Shown here piece after piece: positions 1-8,356 of a DNA stretch of 64,000 bases (within the stretch, counting starts at the first letter, position 1; every line of letters begins with the position of its first letter). The notes under the pieces were generated by a model. The model made no database searches. It was not told where the DNA came from and was given only the letters and a program-made list of their open reading frames with translations. A program made the translations under genes and the position numbers. This DNA is from Amphibacillus sediminis NBRC 103570 (GTDB lineage: Bacteria; Bacillota; Bacilli; Bacillales; Amphibacillaceae), in the NCBI RefSeq assembly GCF_001552275.1, contig NZ_BCQW01000003.1:1-64000 (forward strand), given 5' to 3'.

Positions 1-78
1 ACTATTTTAATATATTTATACTAATTATTCACTATTAATTTATAATTAATAGAATGCAAGCAATTAGCCCATTTTGAA

Positions 79-328
79 TAAAGTGAAACTTCGTTCAGTG
101 GGGGTTTCGACGCATAGATGTGCTCGTGCAGACGTTGCAACACAACGTCGCGAACTTAGCAGCTTCCTCTCTCCCCCACTGATCTTTAGTTGACTCAATC
201 GGCCGTTATTGGCTGTTGGATCTCTCACTTAGACATGACGTGTTTCCTTATTTCTTGAAGGGAGAGACTTACAAAAACCCTTCGATGGGGTGAGTAATCG
301 CAGCTCCAGCCAGTTACACTGCGATAAA
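79..328 (+). repeat. F1 interspersed element, full length (L1-R1a)
   Basis: About 250 bp without an ORF, flanked by TAAA at both ends. Left half (L1): TTCAGTGGGGG pairs with CCCCCACTGAA some 75 nt later, and the loop holds a second, smaller GCGAC/GTCGC hairpin. Right half (R1a): a CCCACTT/AAGTGGG hairpin, a GCCC/GGGC hairpin and the terminal motif CAGTTACACTGCGATAAA. This copy serves as the reference for the others in the window. Confidence 0.85.
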
Positions 329-330
329 AA

Positions 331-497
331 TTTTAACTTTATTTAATAGAAATCTACCCCTTCTATAAGTGATGGGATGAATCATTTGTTTCAAACCCCG
401 ACTGAATAAATGCCTTTAGCTGAGGCGAGATTTTCAGCGGAAATGTATATAACAAAGACCGATGAAAATCTCGCACAAATCCGCCAAAGGCACATTT
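331..497 (-). repeat. F2 interspersed element (L2-R2), diverged copy
   Basis: Minus-strand copy of the second family, lying tail to tail with the F1 copy before it. The L2 part keeps its helix although the sequence has drifted: GCGAGATTTTCA near 433-444 pairs with TGAAAATCTCGC near 464-475, and the outer arms AAATGCCTTT and AAAGGCACATTT also pair. The R2 end carries the family terminus AAAGTTAAA. No ORF. Confidence 0.65.
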
Positions 498-534
498 AAT
501 TAACGGACCAAACTATGATCCTTATCAGCCTTTA

Positions 535-1464
535 TTAAAACATACTCAGTTTATAATGATTTGATAATAGCTCAAGTAGCTTTAATCCGGCAATGCTGTT
601 CCCTTTCTCATCGAGTGCTGGTCCAAAGATCCCAATGCCGAATCGACCTGGAACCGCCCCCATAATACTGCCAGCCACTCCGCTTTTCGCTGGTATACCA
701 ATTTTAATGGCAAACTCTCCTGAAGCATTATACATACCACAAGTAACCATAAAGGTTTTACAAATTCGAGCAACGTCTTTTGGAATGACTTGTTTTGAAG
801 TTACTGGATTTATACCATCCATCGCAAAAACCGTTCCCATCTGCGCTAGTTGAAGACAGTTCATTTCTATCGCACATTGTTTGCTATAAAGACTAATGAG
901 TTGTTCAACGTTCTCATTCATTCGGTTATGTTGTTTTAAAAAGTAACAAAGTGCCCGATTTAAATCTGCTGTTCGGTACTCTGAATCAGCAACTTCTTGG
1001 CAATAATTGATTGATTGGTCATTCGCTAATTCACGAACAAATTCCAGTAATCGCTCAAACTTCTGCTCCATCGAGCGCCCTTTGATCATGTGGGTGACGA
1101 CTAGAGCACCCGCATTAATCATAGGATTAAGGGGCTTTGCTGGAACGTTTGATTCTAATTTTGCAATTGAATTAAATGGATCTCCGGTTGGCTCCATACC
1201 GACATACTCAAATACCGTTTCTGCTCCCCAATCCATTATAGCTAAAGCTAGACTAATCACCTTGGAAGTGCTTTGCAAGGTAAACTTTTTTTTGACATCT
1301 CCTGCTGAGACACAATGACCATTCGGATATTGAATGGCAATCGATAAATCATTTGGATCTGCCTTACCTAACGCTGGAATATAATCGGCAACCTTTCCAT
1401 CTTTAGCATAAGCTCTCGCTTTGGTTACGAAAGCAGCTAACTCCTTGTTTGTCTCACACAACAT
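535..1464 (-). CDS. glsA: glutaminase
   Basis: Hydrolyses L-glutamine to glutamate and ammonia in the cytoplasm. The 309-residue protein has the serine-dependent beta-lactamase-like glutaminase fold: the SxxK nucleophile motif is STSK at about 65-68, followed by NPMINAGAL and a KSGVAGSI segment near the C-terminus. Length matches the family (about 305-330). ATG at 1464 is preferred because GGTGAT lies 4 nt upstream; a GTG at 1473 and an ATG at 1470 are also in frame. It stands alone between F1 elements. No terminator was recognised downstream. Confidence 0.93.
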   Translation of the reverse strand: MLCETNKELAAFVTKARAYAKDGKVADYIPALGKADPNDLSIAIQYPNGHCVSAGDVKKKFTLQSTSKVISLALAIMDWGAETVFEYVGMEPTGDPFNSIAKLESNVPAKPLNPMINAGALVVTHMIKGRSMEQKFERLLEFVRELANDQSINYCQEVADSEYRTADLNRALCYFLKQHNRMNENVEQLISLYSKQCAIEMNCLQLAQMGTVFAMDGINPVTSKQVIPKDVARICKTFMVTCGMYNASGEFAIKIGIPAKSGVAGSIMGAVPGRFGIGIFGPALDEKGNSIAGLKLLELLSNHYKLSMF

Positions 1465-1536
1465 TATCATCACCCATTATAAGTATGAGCCACAAGAAGC
1501 AAAACATAAGTCGGAATGACAAATTTTGATAAGATC

Positions 1537-1753
1537 ATAAAGTGAAACTTCGTTAAGTGGGGGCGACGCATAGGATGGCTCGTGCAGACGTTGTGACACG
1601 ACGTCGCGAACTTAGCCAGCTTCCTCTCTCTATCCTCCATTGAACGTTAGTTGAACCAATCGGATCGTTACTAGCTGTTGGATCCCGATTAGACATGACG
1701 TGTTCCCTTATTCGTTGAAGTGAGAGGCTTATAGTTAGTTACACTGCGATAAA
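1537..1753 (+). repeat. F1 interspersed element, short right end (L1-R1b)
   Basis: Flanked by TAAA on both sides. It has the full L1 hairpin region. The right half lacks the roughly 37 nt GCCCTTCGATGGGGC block and goes directly from the AAGTGAGAGGCTTATAG hairpin arm to GTTACACTGCGATAAA. The rest of the 1474-2000 gap is AT-rich and shows nothing else that I can name. Confidence 0.8.
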
Positions 1754-1995
1754 ATTATAATTATCGTTCTCTTAAAAAAGATCAGCTTAGACGAATCGTC
1801 GAGTTAATCATTAAAATAATTCCTTTAATTAGATAATTTTGAACAATTAAGCTCCCGAGTACTTGAATACCAAATTGTGATATAAACACAAGGGGCATGA
1901 CCAACAATGTGACTTAAATTCAAAAATAAGAATTATTCTTTAAACAAAAATTAAGAAACACAGTCAACCCTCATTGCTCATTTATCTTTCCAAAA

Positions 1996-2031
1996 CTAAA
2001 AAAAGATGCCGAAACAGATCTTTTCGGCATC
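1996..2031 (-). terminator. Rho-independent terminator of the FMN reductase gene
   Basis: On the minus strand GATGCCGAAA (2022-2031) pairs perfectly with TTTCGGCATC (2005-2014), loop AGATCTG, followed by TTTTTTT. It starts a few bases after the stop codon at 2038. Confidence 0.92.
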
Positions 2032-2037
2032 TCGTAT

Positions 2038-2592
2038 TTAGCGAATCGTTTTTAATGCGCCACTCCATTTTATTAGCTGATCAAGCATCTCATTAGCATT
2101 GTTGGCATGGTATTCAGCTGGTTTGAAAACTGAGAAGTTTTCAAAGTCACTCATAAGTGAAAAGGTTACAGCTGTACGAACATCCGCAACTTGCAACTCG
2201 CCAAGAATAAGTCGGAGATTTTCGTGTGCACGTGTACCTCCTAGACTTCCATAGCCTACAAAGCTTGCTGCCTTATTGTTAAGCTCTGGATTCAAATAAT
2301 CTAGGGCATTTTTCAATGCACCACCTACAGCATGGTTATATTCCGGTGTCACAAAAATGTAACCATCAAATGATGCCATTTTATCCTTCCATGCTTGAAT
2401 AATCCCTTCTGTTTTGGCTTGATCGGCTTCAGCTACTGACGCTCCAAGAAGCGGTAAATTATAATCGGCCAAATCAACCAACTCATATTCAGCGTCACCT
2501 CTATTTTTAGCAAACTGATACATCCATTGAGCGACGGCTTCTCCATTACGACCTTCTCTAACACTTCCTAAAACAACAGCTAGTTTTAACAT
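2038..2592 (-). CDS. NAD(P)H-dependent FMN reductase / azoreductase-like flavoprotein
   Basis: A 184-residue flavodoxin-like protein of the NADPH-dependent FMN reductase family (ChrR/YieF/YhdA type). The N-terminal phosphate-binding loop GSVREGRNG is at 9-17, and the flavin-binding TPEYNHAVGGALKNALDYL segment is central. Family members reduce FMN, quinones or azo compounds. SD GGGAGG is 7 nt before the ATG. Two tandem palindromes resembling MhqR operators straddle its promoter, which suggests induction by quinones or electrophiles. It is monocistronic, with its own terminator. Confidence 0.88.
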   Translation of the reverse strand: MLKLAVVLGSVREGRNGEAVAQWMYQFAKNRGDAEYELVDLADYNLPLLGASVAEADQAKTEGIIQAWKDKMASFDGYIFVTPEYNHAVGGALKNALDYLNPELNNKAASFVGYGSLGGTRAHENLRLILGELQVADVRTAVTFSLMSDFENFSVFKPAEYHANNANEMLDQLIKWSGALKTIR

Positions 2593-2613
2593 TTAAAATC
2601 CTCCCTTGATTTA

Positions 2614-2665
2614 TATCTCAGTTTCAAGATAATTGTATTATATCTCGATTTCAAGATAAACGCAA
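2614..2665 (-). promoter_or_regulatory. Promoter with tandem MhqR-like operators
   Basis: Minus strand: -35 TTGCGT (2660-2665), 17-bp spacer, -10 TATAAT (2637-2642). Two near-identical 18-bp palindromes, TATCTCGATTTCAAGATA (2641-2658) and TATCTCAGTTTCAAGATA (2614-2631), have centres 27 bp apart; the first overlaps the spacer and -10, the second lies at the start of the transcript. They resemble the B. subtilis MhqR box (ATCTCGAATTCGAGAT type), which controls quinone-detoxifying flavoenzymes. The assignment to MhqR is inference. Confidence 0.72.
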
Positions 2666-2689
2666 GTCATTAATCTTTTATTTTAAAAT

Positions 2690-2835
2690 GGTGTTCAAAA
2701 AAAGCCGAATCAAAAAGCTAGCAAGACAAGGAGCTGACGATTTGAACAATTAAATGTCTGCTATTAAATACGTAAGTGAACTATAAGATAGATGTGGAAT
2801 AGACGTGCTTACCATTCGGCGATTTTTTGAACACC
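2690..2835. repeat. F3 MITE-like element
   Basis: About 145 bp bounded by imperfect terminal inverted repeats: GGTGTTCAAAAAAAGCCGAA at the left and ATTCGGCGATTTTTTGAACA then CC at the right. No ORF. A second copy with a related left end lies at 19027-19167. Probably a miniature transposable element. Confidence 0.6.
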
Positions 2836-2845
2836 TATTAAATAA

Positions 2846-3541
2846 TCAAATATCCATAATATTACCTTCATAATCAACAAACTGACAACCTTCTGAAACA
2901 GTGATGCGCTGATCGATTAATTGATAAATTCCTTTAGCTGCTTCATTTGGATCAATTGGAGCTTGTTGTCCCCCCATATCCGTGTGCATCCAGCCGGGAT
3001 GAACGGACAGAACCTGGATATGGTCGTCTCTCAAATAAATGTTAAGCTTTTCAGTTAACATATTTAACGCAAGCTTAGATAGGCCATAAGGATAGTCATG
3101 AACATATGTTTTAGTGAGTCGCCCAGAGTCTGAGCTAATATTAATAATTGACGGATTCGTTCCCTTTCTTAATAATGGAAGAAAATGTTTGATCATTCGA
3201 ATCGGACCAAAAGTATTAATATCAATCGCTTCAAGGCTTGCATTAATATCTAGCTCTTCGATTGTTTTATTTCGTTCATTCAAAAGTGCGGCATTATTTA
3301 TCATTACATCTAAATGTTTTTCTTTCTGAGTTAATTTTTTTGCAGCTTGTTCAATCGCTGCTTCATCTCTTACATCAAATTGTAAAATGATAAGTTGATC
3401 TGAGTAAAGCTGTTGTAAGTCACTTATCTGAGCATTCATCTTTCTAACTGTTGCAAAAACAACTGCTCCCTTAGCCAAAGCTAGCTCTGTCAATGCTAAC
3501 CCCAATCCACGGCCAGCCCCTGTAATTAATACGTGCTTCAT
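2846..3541 (-). CDS. SDR family oxidoreductase
   Basis: A 231-residue classical short-chain dehydrogenase/reductase. It has the TGAGRGLG nucleotide-binding motif near residue 7, the NNA structural motif in the middle, a catalytic Ser (ISSDSG) and YGLSK as the YxxxK active site; PG follows as usual. The substrate cannot be told. Proteins of this shape include carbonyl reductase and sepiapterin reductase-like enzymes. It is monocistronic, and a composite of repeats lies upstream. A weak GGAG is 12 nt before the ATG. Confidence 0.85.
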   Translation of the reverse strand: MKHVLITGAGRGLGLALTELALAKGAVVFATVRKMNAQISDLQQLYSDQLIILQFDVRDEAAIEQAAKKLTQKEKHLDVMINNAALLNERNKTIEELDINASLEAIDINTFGPIRMIKHFLPLLRKGTNPSIINISSDSGRLTKTYVHDYPYGLSKLALNMLTEKLNIYLRDDHIQVLSVHPGWMHTDMGGQQAPIDPNEAAKGIYQLIDQRITVSEGCQFVDYEGNIMDI

Positions 3542-3704
3542 TAATAAATCAACTCCAATTAGTTATATTTTGGTCATGGTAAACTTTGTGTAAAACGCTT
3601 TCATTATTAGGTATTTTATAATGCGCTGTCCCTTAAATCAACTCCACTATAGGGATAACTCAAAGACCCTAAATCTTATGCATCCTGACTTAGCACCAAA
3701 TTGT

Positions 3705-4075
3705 ATTGATCAAAGCTCGATACATTTTCGCTAGATCTGGTAGCATTGTCCAAAGACTTTAACTTTATCGCAGTATAACTGACTGGGGCTACCGATTACT
3801 CGCCCCATCGAAGGGCTTTTGTAAGTCTCCGACTTCAAATAAGGGAACACCTCATGTTTAAGTGGGAGATCCAACAGCCAGTTTGGTTCAACTAACGTTC
3901 AGTCGGGGAAAGAGGATGCTGACTAAGTCACGATGTCGTATCGCAACGTCTGCACACACATCCTATGCGTGAAAACCCCCACTGAACGAAGTTTTCACTT
4001 TATTAAGAAGGACTTGATTCCAAGAATGGAAAACAAATAGGTATTCATTGACCACTTATGCGTGGTCAATGAAGC
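3705..4075. repeat. Nested repeats: F1 (minus) inserted into F2 (plus)
   Basis: A degraded F2 left part on the plus strand (3705-3767, ending CTTTAACTTTA) is interrupted by a complete F1 copy in minus orientation (about 3764-4003, from TTTATCGCAG to TTTCACTTTA). F2 then resumes with TTAAGAAGGACTTGATTCC and GAATGGAAAACAAATAGG. Intact F2 copies read CTTTAACTTTATTCAGCAGG across this point, so the target tetranucleotide TTTA is single in the empty site and present on both sides after insertion. The resumed R2 part has its own hairpin ATTGACCAC/GTGGTCAAT. The 747-bp gap holds no gene. Confidence 0.75.
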
Positions 4076-4288
4076 TAATAAATGATCGTGACGCTAAAAA
4101 GATGATCTATTAAATTGATTAGAATCAGAGGTACATCAAGTAAGTGATATCCGGCTCGGCATAAATTAAGCATTAAGAAAATGCATATGAATGCTAGACA
4201 TTCCAAGTCTGATAACAACATAAATCAATAACAACCTATGATCGCAGTTTTTTTGGGCTGCCAACTGTGGTCATCCATTTGATAGTGT

Positions 4289-5296
4289 CTAAGGATGTTG
4301 AGTAACGATGTCTTTTAAAATTTGATAAGAACGCTTTTGTTTTTTCCGATCAAATATATACGATACAGCCATTATTTCATCTACATCATAAGCTTGTTGA
4401 AATTCATACAGTTGCTGACGTATAGAAGCATGTTCCCCCACCAAAGTATAGCTGGTCATGGATTGAACAGTATATTTTTCCTGTGGCGACCAAATATCGT
4501 TGATTTGATCGATAGGAGGACTTAACGGTTGATTCGTGCCGCGTATGACATTTAAGAAAAATTGCTGCATCGATGTCATTTCTTTTTTAGCTTCGTCATC
4601 TGAGTCTGCAGCAATCACATTTAGACAGATAATGATATACGGTTCAGAAAGGTAATTAGAAGGTTGAAACTGATCACGATAAATTTCGATCGCCTCTGCC
4701 ATATGCTGTGGAGCAAAATGTGAAGCAAATGCATAGGGTAACCCAAGTTTTGCAGCTAGCTTGGCTGAATCTGTTGATGATCCCAAGATATAAAGCGGAA
4801 CATGTGTATCGACACCTGGAAACGCCTTAACAAAGTCTTGTTCACTACTTGGTCCAAAGTATTTTAATAAAGCTTGCACATCATCCGGAAAAGTATGGAC
4901 AGAATCATGGCCTTTTGAACGACGTAAAGCACTGGCTGTAAGCATATCTGTTCCGGGTGCACGTCCAAGTCCTAGGTCCACACGCTCGGGATATAGTGTA
5001 GCCATTGTACCAAATTGCTCGGCCACAACCAATGGAGCATGGTTAGGTAACATAATCCCTCCAGAGCCAACCCGAATTGCTTCGGTATGTTCTAGTACGT
5101 GTTTAATTAAAATAACTGTCGCCGAGCTTACAAGTGTAGACGTATTATGATGTTCAGCGATCCAGTAGCGTTGGTATCCCATTGCTTCTGCTGCCTTTGC
5201 CAAATCAACTGTTGCTTCAATGGCTTGTTTCTGACTCTCACCTTCTCTAATAGGCGCCAAGTTTAAAATTGATACAGGTATATTTAATCGCACCAT
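4289..5296 (-). CDS. LLM class flavin-dependent oxidoreductase
   Basis: A 335-residue luciferase-like monooxygenase of the MsnO8/YwcH subgroup. It opens with [14 protein letters not shown], contains WIAEHHN and [14 protein letters not shown], and has [10 protein letters not shown], all typical of flavin-dependent group C oxidoreductases. The substrate is unknown. ATG at 5296 is chosen over the upstream in-frame ATG at 5329 because AAGGAAGTGA precedes it at good spacing and family members start [12 protein letters not shown]. A monocistronic gene between repeat clusters. Confidence 0.88.
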   Translation of the reverse strand: MVRLNIPVSILNLAPIREGESQKQAIEATVDLAKAAEAMGYQRYWIAEHHNTSTLVSSATVILIKHVLEHTEAIRVGSGGIMLPNHAPLVVAEQFGTMATLYPERVDLGLGRAPGTDMLTASALRRSKGHDSVHTFPDDVQALLKYFGPSSEQDFVKAFPGVDTHVPLYILGSSTDSAKLAAKLGLPYAFASHFAPQHMAEAIEIYRDQFQPSNYLSEPYIIICLNVIAADSDDEAKKEMTSMQQFFLNVIRGTNQPLSPPIDQINDIWSPQEKYTVQSMTSYTLVGEHASIRQQLYEFQQAYDVDEIMAVSYIFDRKKQKRSYQILKDIVTQHP

Positions 5297-5424
5297 CACA
5301 TTCACTTCCTTTGGTTTAGCATACCCCATATCTTATCATGTGATAACATAGTACTCAATTTATTTGACTGGACTGCAACACGCCCCCAACAAAAATAAGT
5401 TACAGCAGTTTTGTAGTCGTTAAA

Positions 5425-5584
5425 TAAAGTGAAATTCCGTTTAGTAGGTGTTTCGACGCATAAGATGTGCTTCTGCAGAAGTTACGACACAACGTCGCAA
5501 ACTTAGTCAGCTTCCTCTCTCCCCCACTGAATGAAATACATTTTCACTAATAGAAGTAGGGAACATCTAATGATTGAAGTTAAA
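5425..5584 (+). repeat. Chimeric element L1-R2
   Basis: The left part is a clear F1 L1 (AAAGTGAAATTCCG, the GACGCATA region, and the CTTCCTCTCTCCCCCACTGAA arm). After the shared CCCCCACTGAA the sequence switches to an F2 right end (TGAAATACA, TTCACTAATAGAAG, GATTGAAGTTAAA). Its last bases overlap the serA stop codon at 5580-5582. Confidence 0.7.
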
Positions 5585-6776
5585 TGATTCTAAGCTTGAT
5601 CATGCCTTCAATCTGATTTAATCTAGCTTTTAGATTATTAAGAACAGGATCATCCACATTATGATCAAGGTCAACGATTGTATATGCATGCTCTTGTCGG
5701 CCGCGATTAACCATATCTGCTATGTTTAGGCCAAAGCTTGATAAAACCGTCGTCATTTGACCGACCATATTAGGAATATTATGATGAAAAGCTGTGATTC
5801 GTTTTTTTCCAGTAAAGGGTAAACTTGTATCTGGAAAATTAACTGAGTTCTTTACATTCCCTGTTTCGAGAAAGTCTTTTAATTGTCGAGTAGCCATTAT
5901 CGCACAGTTTTCTTCAGATTCCTTCGAAGAGGCACCAAGATGAGGAATTGGAATAACATTGTCCATGTTCAATACTGCCTCATTTGGAAAATCAGTAATA
6001 TACTTCCCTACTTCTCTCTGTTCAAGCGCAATAGCCATATCTCGGTCATTAACAAGCTCACCGCGCGAGAAATTTAAAATATGAACATTGGACTTCATTA
6101 ATTTAAATGTCTTCTCATTAAACATACCTTTAGTTTGGTCGGTTAATGGGACATGGACAGTAATAAAATCTGCTTTAGCATATAGTTCTTCAATGGCCAG
6201 CACACGTTTGACATAGCTAGATAAATTCCAAGCCATATCAACGGAAATGAACGGATCATAGCCGATTACATCCATACCAAGATCAAGCGCATCATTTGCC
6301 ACCCGTGCTCCTATAGCTCCTAAGCCAATCACCCCTAATGTCTTCCCGTTTATTTCCTTACCAACAAATTGTTTCTTTCCTTGTTCTACTAATTTAGGAA
6401 TGGCATTTCCTTGTCCTTTTAGCTTTCTTGTCCATGCAATGCCATCAAATAGCTGTCTTGAAGCCGCCATTAAAGTTGTTAAAACAAGTTCTTTGACCGC
6501 ATTGGCGTTAGCTCCCGGGGTATTAAAAACGGCAATGCCACGATTTGTACATTCGTCAACAGGGATATTATTTACTCCAGCTCCTGCTCTAGCTATTGCC
6601 AATAAATGCTCTCCTAAAGCCACTTCATGTAGATTATAGCTTCTTAATAAGATCGCACCCGGATCTTCAATTTTATCATCAACAAGATAATCTCCATCTA
6701 ATAAAGATAAACCCTTTTCTGAAATAACATTAAGTGTTTGTACTGTTTTGCTGCGATCTAAAATGCCTGTGCTCAC
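5580..6776 (-). CDS. serA: D-3-phosphoglycerate dehydrogenase family protein
   Basis: Predicted to oxidise 3-phosphoglycerate to 3-phosphohydroxypyruvate, the first step to serine, glycine and one-carbon units. The 398-residue protein has the substrate domain (1-95), the Rossmann domain with GLGAIG at 151-156, catalytic Arg 238 (NFSRGE), Glu 266 and His 279 (PHLGASS), and a C-terminal ACT domain from about 328. It lacks the intervening domain of the longer B. subtilis SerA (about 525 residues). GTG start with SD AAGGAGGAG. It lies downstream of a ZTP riboswitch, which fits a role in glycine and folate supply. Confidence 0.88.
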   Translation of the reverse strand: MSTGILDRSKTVQTLNVISEKGLSLLDGDYLVDDKIEDPGAILLRSYNLHEVALGEHLLAIARAGAGVNNIPVDECTNRGIAVFNTPGANANAVKELVLTTLMAASRQLFDGIAWTRKLKGQGNAIPKLVEQGKKQFVGKEINGKTLGVIGLGAIGARVANDALDLGMDVIGYDPFISVDMAWNLSSYVKRVLAIEELYAKADFITVHVPLTDQTKGMFNEKTFKLMKSNVHILNFSRGELVNDRDMAIALEQREVGKYITDFPNEAVLNMDNVIPIPHLGASSKESEENCAIMATRQLKDFLETGNVKNSVNFPDTSLPFTGKKRITAFHHNIPNMVGQMTTVLSSFGLNIADMVNRGRQEHAYTIVDLDHNVDDPVLNNLKARLNQIEGMIKLRII

Positions 6777-6792
6777 TGAATCTCCTCCTTTT

Positions 6793-6973
6793 GATCAAAT
6801 ACGCCTTGTTGTATTACGCTCAGATTTTATCGAGCGAATTCTGAAAATCTGTGATATCTGTCGGATGCTTTAACTTGATTCAGCCGGGGTTTGTCCCCCA
6901 CTGAACGGAATACAAATTTGCATTCATCTCACCACTTATAGAATTTAGGTGACTTCTGCTAAATGAAGTTAAA
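6793..6973 (+). repeat. F2 interspersed element (L2-R2)
   Basis: Near full-length F2 copy: GATCAAATACGCC at the left, a CAGATTTT/CTGAAAATCTG hairpin, GGATGCTTTAACTTGATTCA, the GGGGTTTGTCCCC hairpin leading to CCCCCACTGAA, and the AAATGAAGTTAAA end. It lies antisense within the serA leader, between the riboswitch terminator and the serA SD. Confidence 0.8.
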
Positions 6974-7037
6974 TGCTATTTGAATTTCATCTTTAACGTA
7001 TCAATATTCATTCAGTTGGTAAGTGTATATCCCTCCT

Positions 7038-7152
7038 AAAAAGCACAAAGAGGCAAGGATCATAGATCCTTACCTCTGCCCAGGCGAACGGCTATTTGAC
7101 ACGAAATGCTCCCTCACGGTTAATCCGTGTTCGCCAGTCACATCTCGTATAG
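7038..7152 (-). promoter_or_regulatory. ZTP (pfl-motif) riboswitch with terminator, upstream of serA
   Basis: The minus strand shows the family signatures in order: GTGACTGGCGAACACGG (first half, about 7124-7143), a CACGG/CCGTG hairpin, the closing strand ATTTCGT pairing with ACGAGAT, GGGAGC, and the highly conserved CGCCTGGGCA (7077-7086) of the 3-prime hairpin. An intrinsic terminator follows directly: GAGGTAAGGATC (7065-7076) pairs with GATCCTTGCCTC (7050-7061), then T-rich sequence. Known ZTP riboswitches sense ZMP/ZTP and turn on purine and one-carbon genes. Here the downstream gene is serA. Confidence 0.82.
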
Positions 7153-7174
7153 TCTATTTAATTTTTCTCATCTT

Positions 7175-7203
7175 ATCATAACAAATAAAAATGCAATAAT
7201 CAA
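7175..7203 (-). promoter_or_regulatory. Promoter of the ZTP riboswitch-serA transcript
   Basis: Minus strand: -35 TTGATT (7198-7203), 17-bp spacer, -10 TATGAT (7175-7180). The -10 lies about 25 bp before the start of the aptamer. Confidence 0.6.
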
Positions 7204-7362
7204 TATTAAAAATGTACATTTATATCATTTCACCCGTTGAACGTTCGGATTTTGCGAATTGATTATATCTCCGAACAGCTGAATGGAAATCGATATTAAG
7301 AAAGTGCTAAGGACTGCCTTCCATCTTCGGCCAATAGAATGGACGCTAAAGAAGTCACTACG

Positions 7363-7388
7363 AGAAGCCATTTACACTGCAATAAAGA
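7363..7388 (+). repeat. F1 right-end remnant
   Basis: AAGCCATTTACACTGCAATAAAG matches the F1 terminus GCCAGTTACACTGCGATAAA apart from a few changes. The sequence before it (7220-7360) is no longer recognisably F1. Confidence 0.45.
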
Positions 7389-7411
7389 AAAGAGATGCTA
7401 TTCGCATCTCT
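7385..7411 (-). terminator. Terminator of the lipoprotein gene
   Basis: Minus strand: AGAGATGC (7404-7411) pairs with GCATCTCT (7391-7398), loop GAATA, followed by TTTCTTTATT. It starts about 10 bases after the stop. Confidence 0.85.
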
Positions 7412-7421
7412 CTTAAACTGA

Positions 7422-7970
7422 TTATTGTACTTCTACACTACCTGTAACTTCGCCACCAGTAAGGTCAGCAGAATCTTGGTACTCTTCACTTGCAAAGTAA
7501 AGATTTCCGTCAATTGTTCCATCTGGAATTGAGAAGCCATTTGCTTCTACGTATACATCACCAGCAAATGTACCACCTTGAATACGAGTATTTTCACTTT
7601 GAACCGTTAATTTAGGTGCAGTTAGCGTAAATTGATCAATGATGTTACGATCTTCATCTTGTGTGTAAAGCGCTAATTTACGAGCAGGCTCGCCTTTACT
7701 TTCAAATTCACCTGTTAAAACTAATTCATTATCAGTTGAGAAATCATCTTCAAAGATAATAATCCAAGCACCATCTTTAGACACACCTGATAATAAATCA
7801 TCTTCACCTTGTACAATAACTTGTGTTGCTCCTGTAGTAGCATCAGCTTCAGTAGCATCAGCTTCGGTATCAGTTTCAGGTTCTTTACTTGTGTCTTTAT
7901 CTTCTCCTCCACATGCAGCTAATAAGCCAATGACTAATACCATCATCAATAAAGTCATCCATTTTTTCAT
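7422..7970 (-). CDS. Lipoprotein with polymer-forming (bactofilin-like) repeats
   Basis: A 182-residue exported lipoprotein. It has a hydrophobic signal peptide with lipobox LLAAC (Cys 20), then an acidic, threonine-rich linker (about 24-46). The C-terminal half is a series of short beta segments (VLTGEFESKG, PKLTVQSENTRIQGGTFAGDVYVEANGFSIPDGTIDGNLYF, LTGGEVTGSVEVQ) spaced like the coils of a right-handed beta-solenoid of the bactofilin type. Its function is unknown. It is monocistronic, with SD AGGAGG and a good terminator. The linker contains a short tandem repeat (EADATEADATTGA). The fold call is inference from the pattern. Confidence 0.7.
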   Translation of the reverse strand: MKKWMTLLMMVLVIGLLAACGGEDKDTSKEPETDTEADATEADATTGATQVIVQGEDDLLSGVSKDGAWIIIFEDDFSTDNELVLTGEFESKGEPARKLALYTQDEDRNIIDQFTLTAPKLTVQSENTRIQGGTFAGDVYVEANGFSIPDGTIDGNLYFASEEYQDSADLTGGEVTGSVEVQ

Positions 7971-8258
7971 AGTCTTTCTCCTCCTAATCTTTCTATATGT
8001 ATTGTGACTACTTTCACATACTATATTAACATATTACTAAGAAAAGTCTGTGTACAAATTGTGAAAAATTGATCATTATTATTTAAATTATTTTAGCAAT
8101 TCGCTTTAACTTTGGTATACTTCTATACTATAATGTTAAGTTATTTTATTAGAGTTTACAGAATATTTAATGGTTTAAGACTGATATTAAGCGATTTTAC
8201 AGCAGATTGACTAGATCTCCTGATTACAAAGTAATGGATAACCCACATTAAATTCACC

Positions 8259-8345
8259 TTTATGTATATTGTTTATTTGTTGTTTATTTCACAAATTAAT
8301 ATACATAAAAGTTTGTTATTTCATTCACATTTTTATGTACATTTA
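8259..8345. repeat. AT-rich inverted repeats in the gap upstream of the lipoprotein gene
   Basis: TTTATGTATATT (8259-8270) and AATATACATAAA (8298-8309) form a perfect 12-bp inverted repeat. A third, similar TTATGTACATT follows at about 8333-8343. The function is unknown; it could be a protein-binding array or the edge of a decayed element. Nothing else is seen between 7985 and 8350. Confidence 0.4.
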
Positions 8346-8356
8346 AGTTTAACTTC

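Noticed and set aside
3587-3604. cre-like site TGAAAGCGTTTTACACA upstream of the SDR gene
   Set aside because: The spacing of the last conserved bases is off by one from the CcpA consensus and the gene is not a carbon-catabolic one.
4208-4276. Terminator for the monooxygenase gene (TGATCGCAGTT/AACTGTGGTCA)
   Set aside because: The stem has two mismatches and the T-run lies in the loop, not after the stem on the coding strand.
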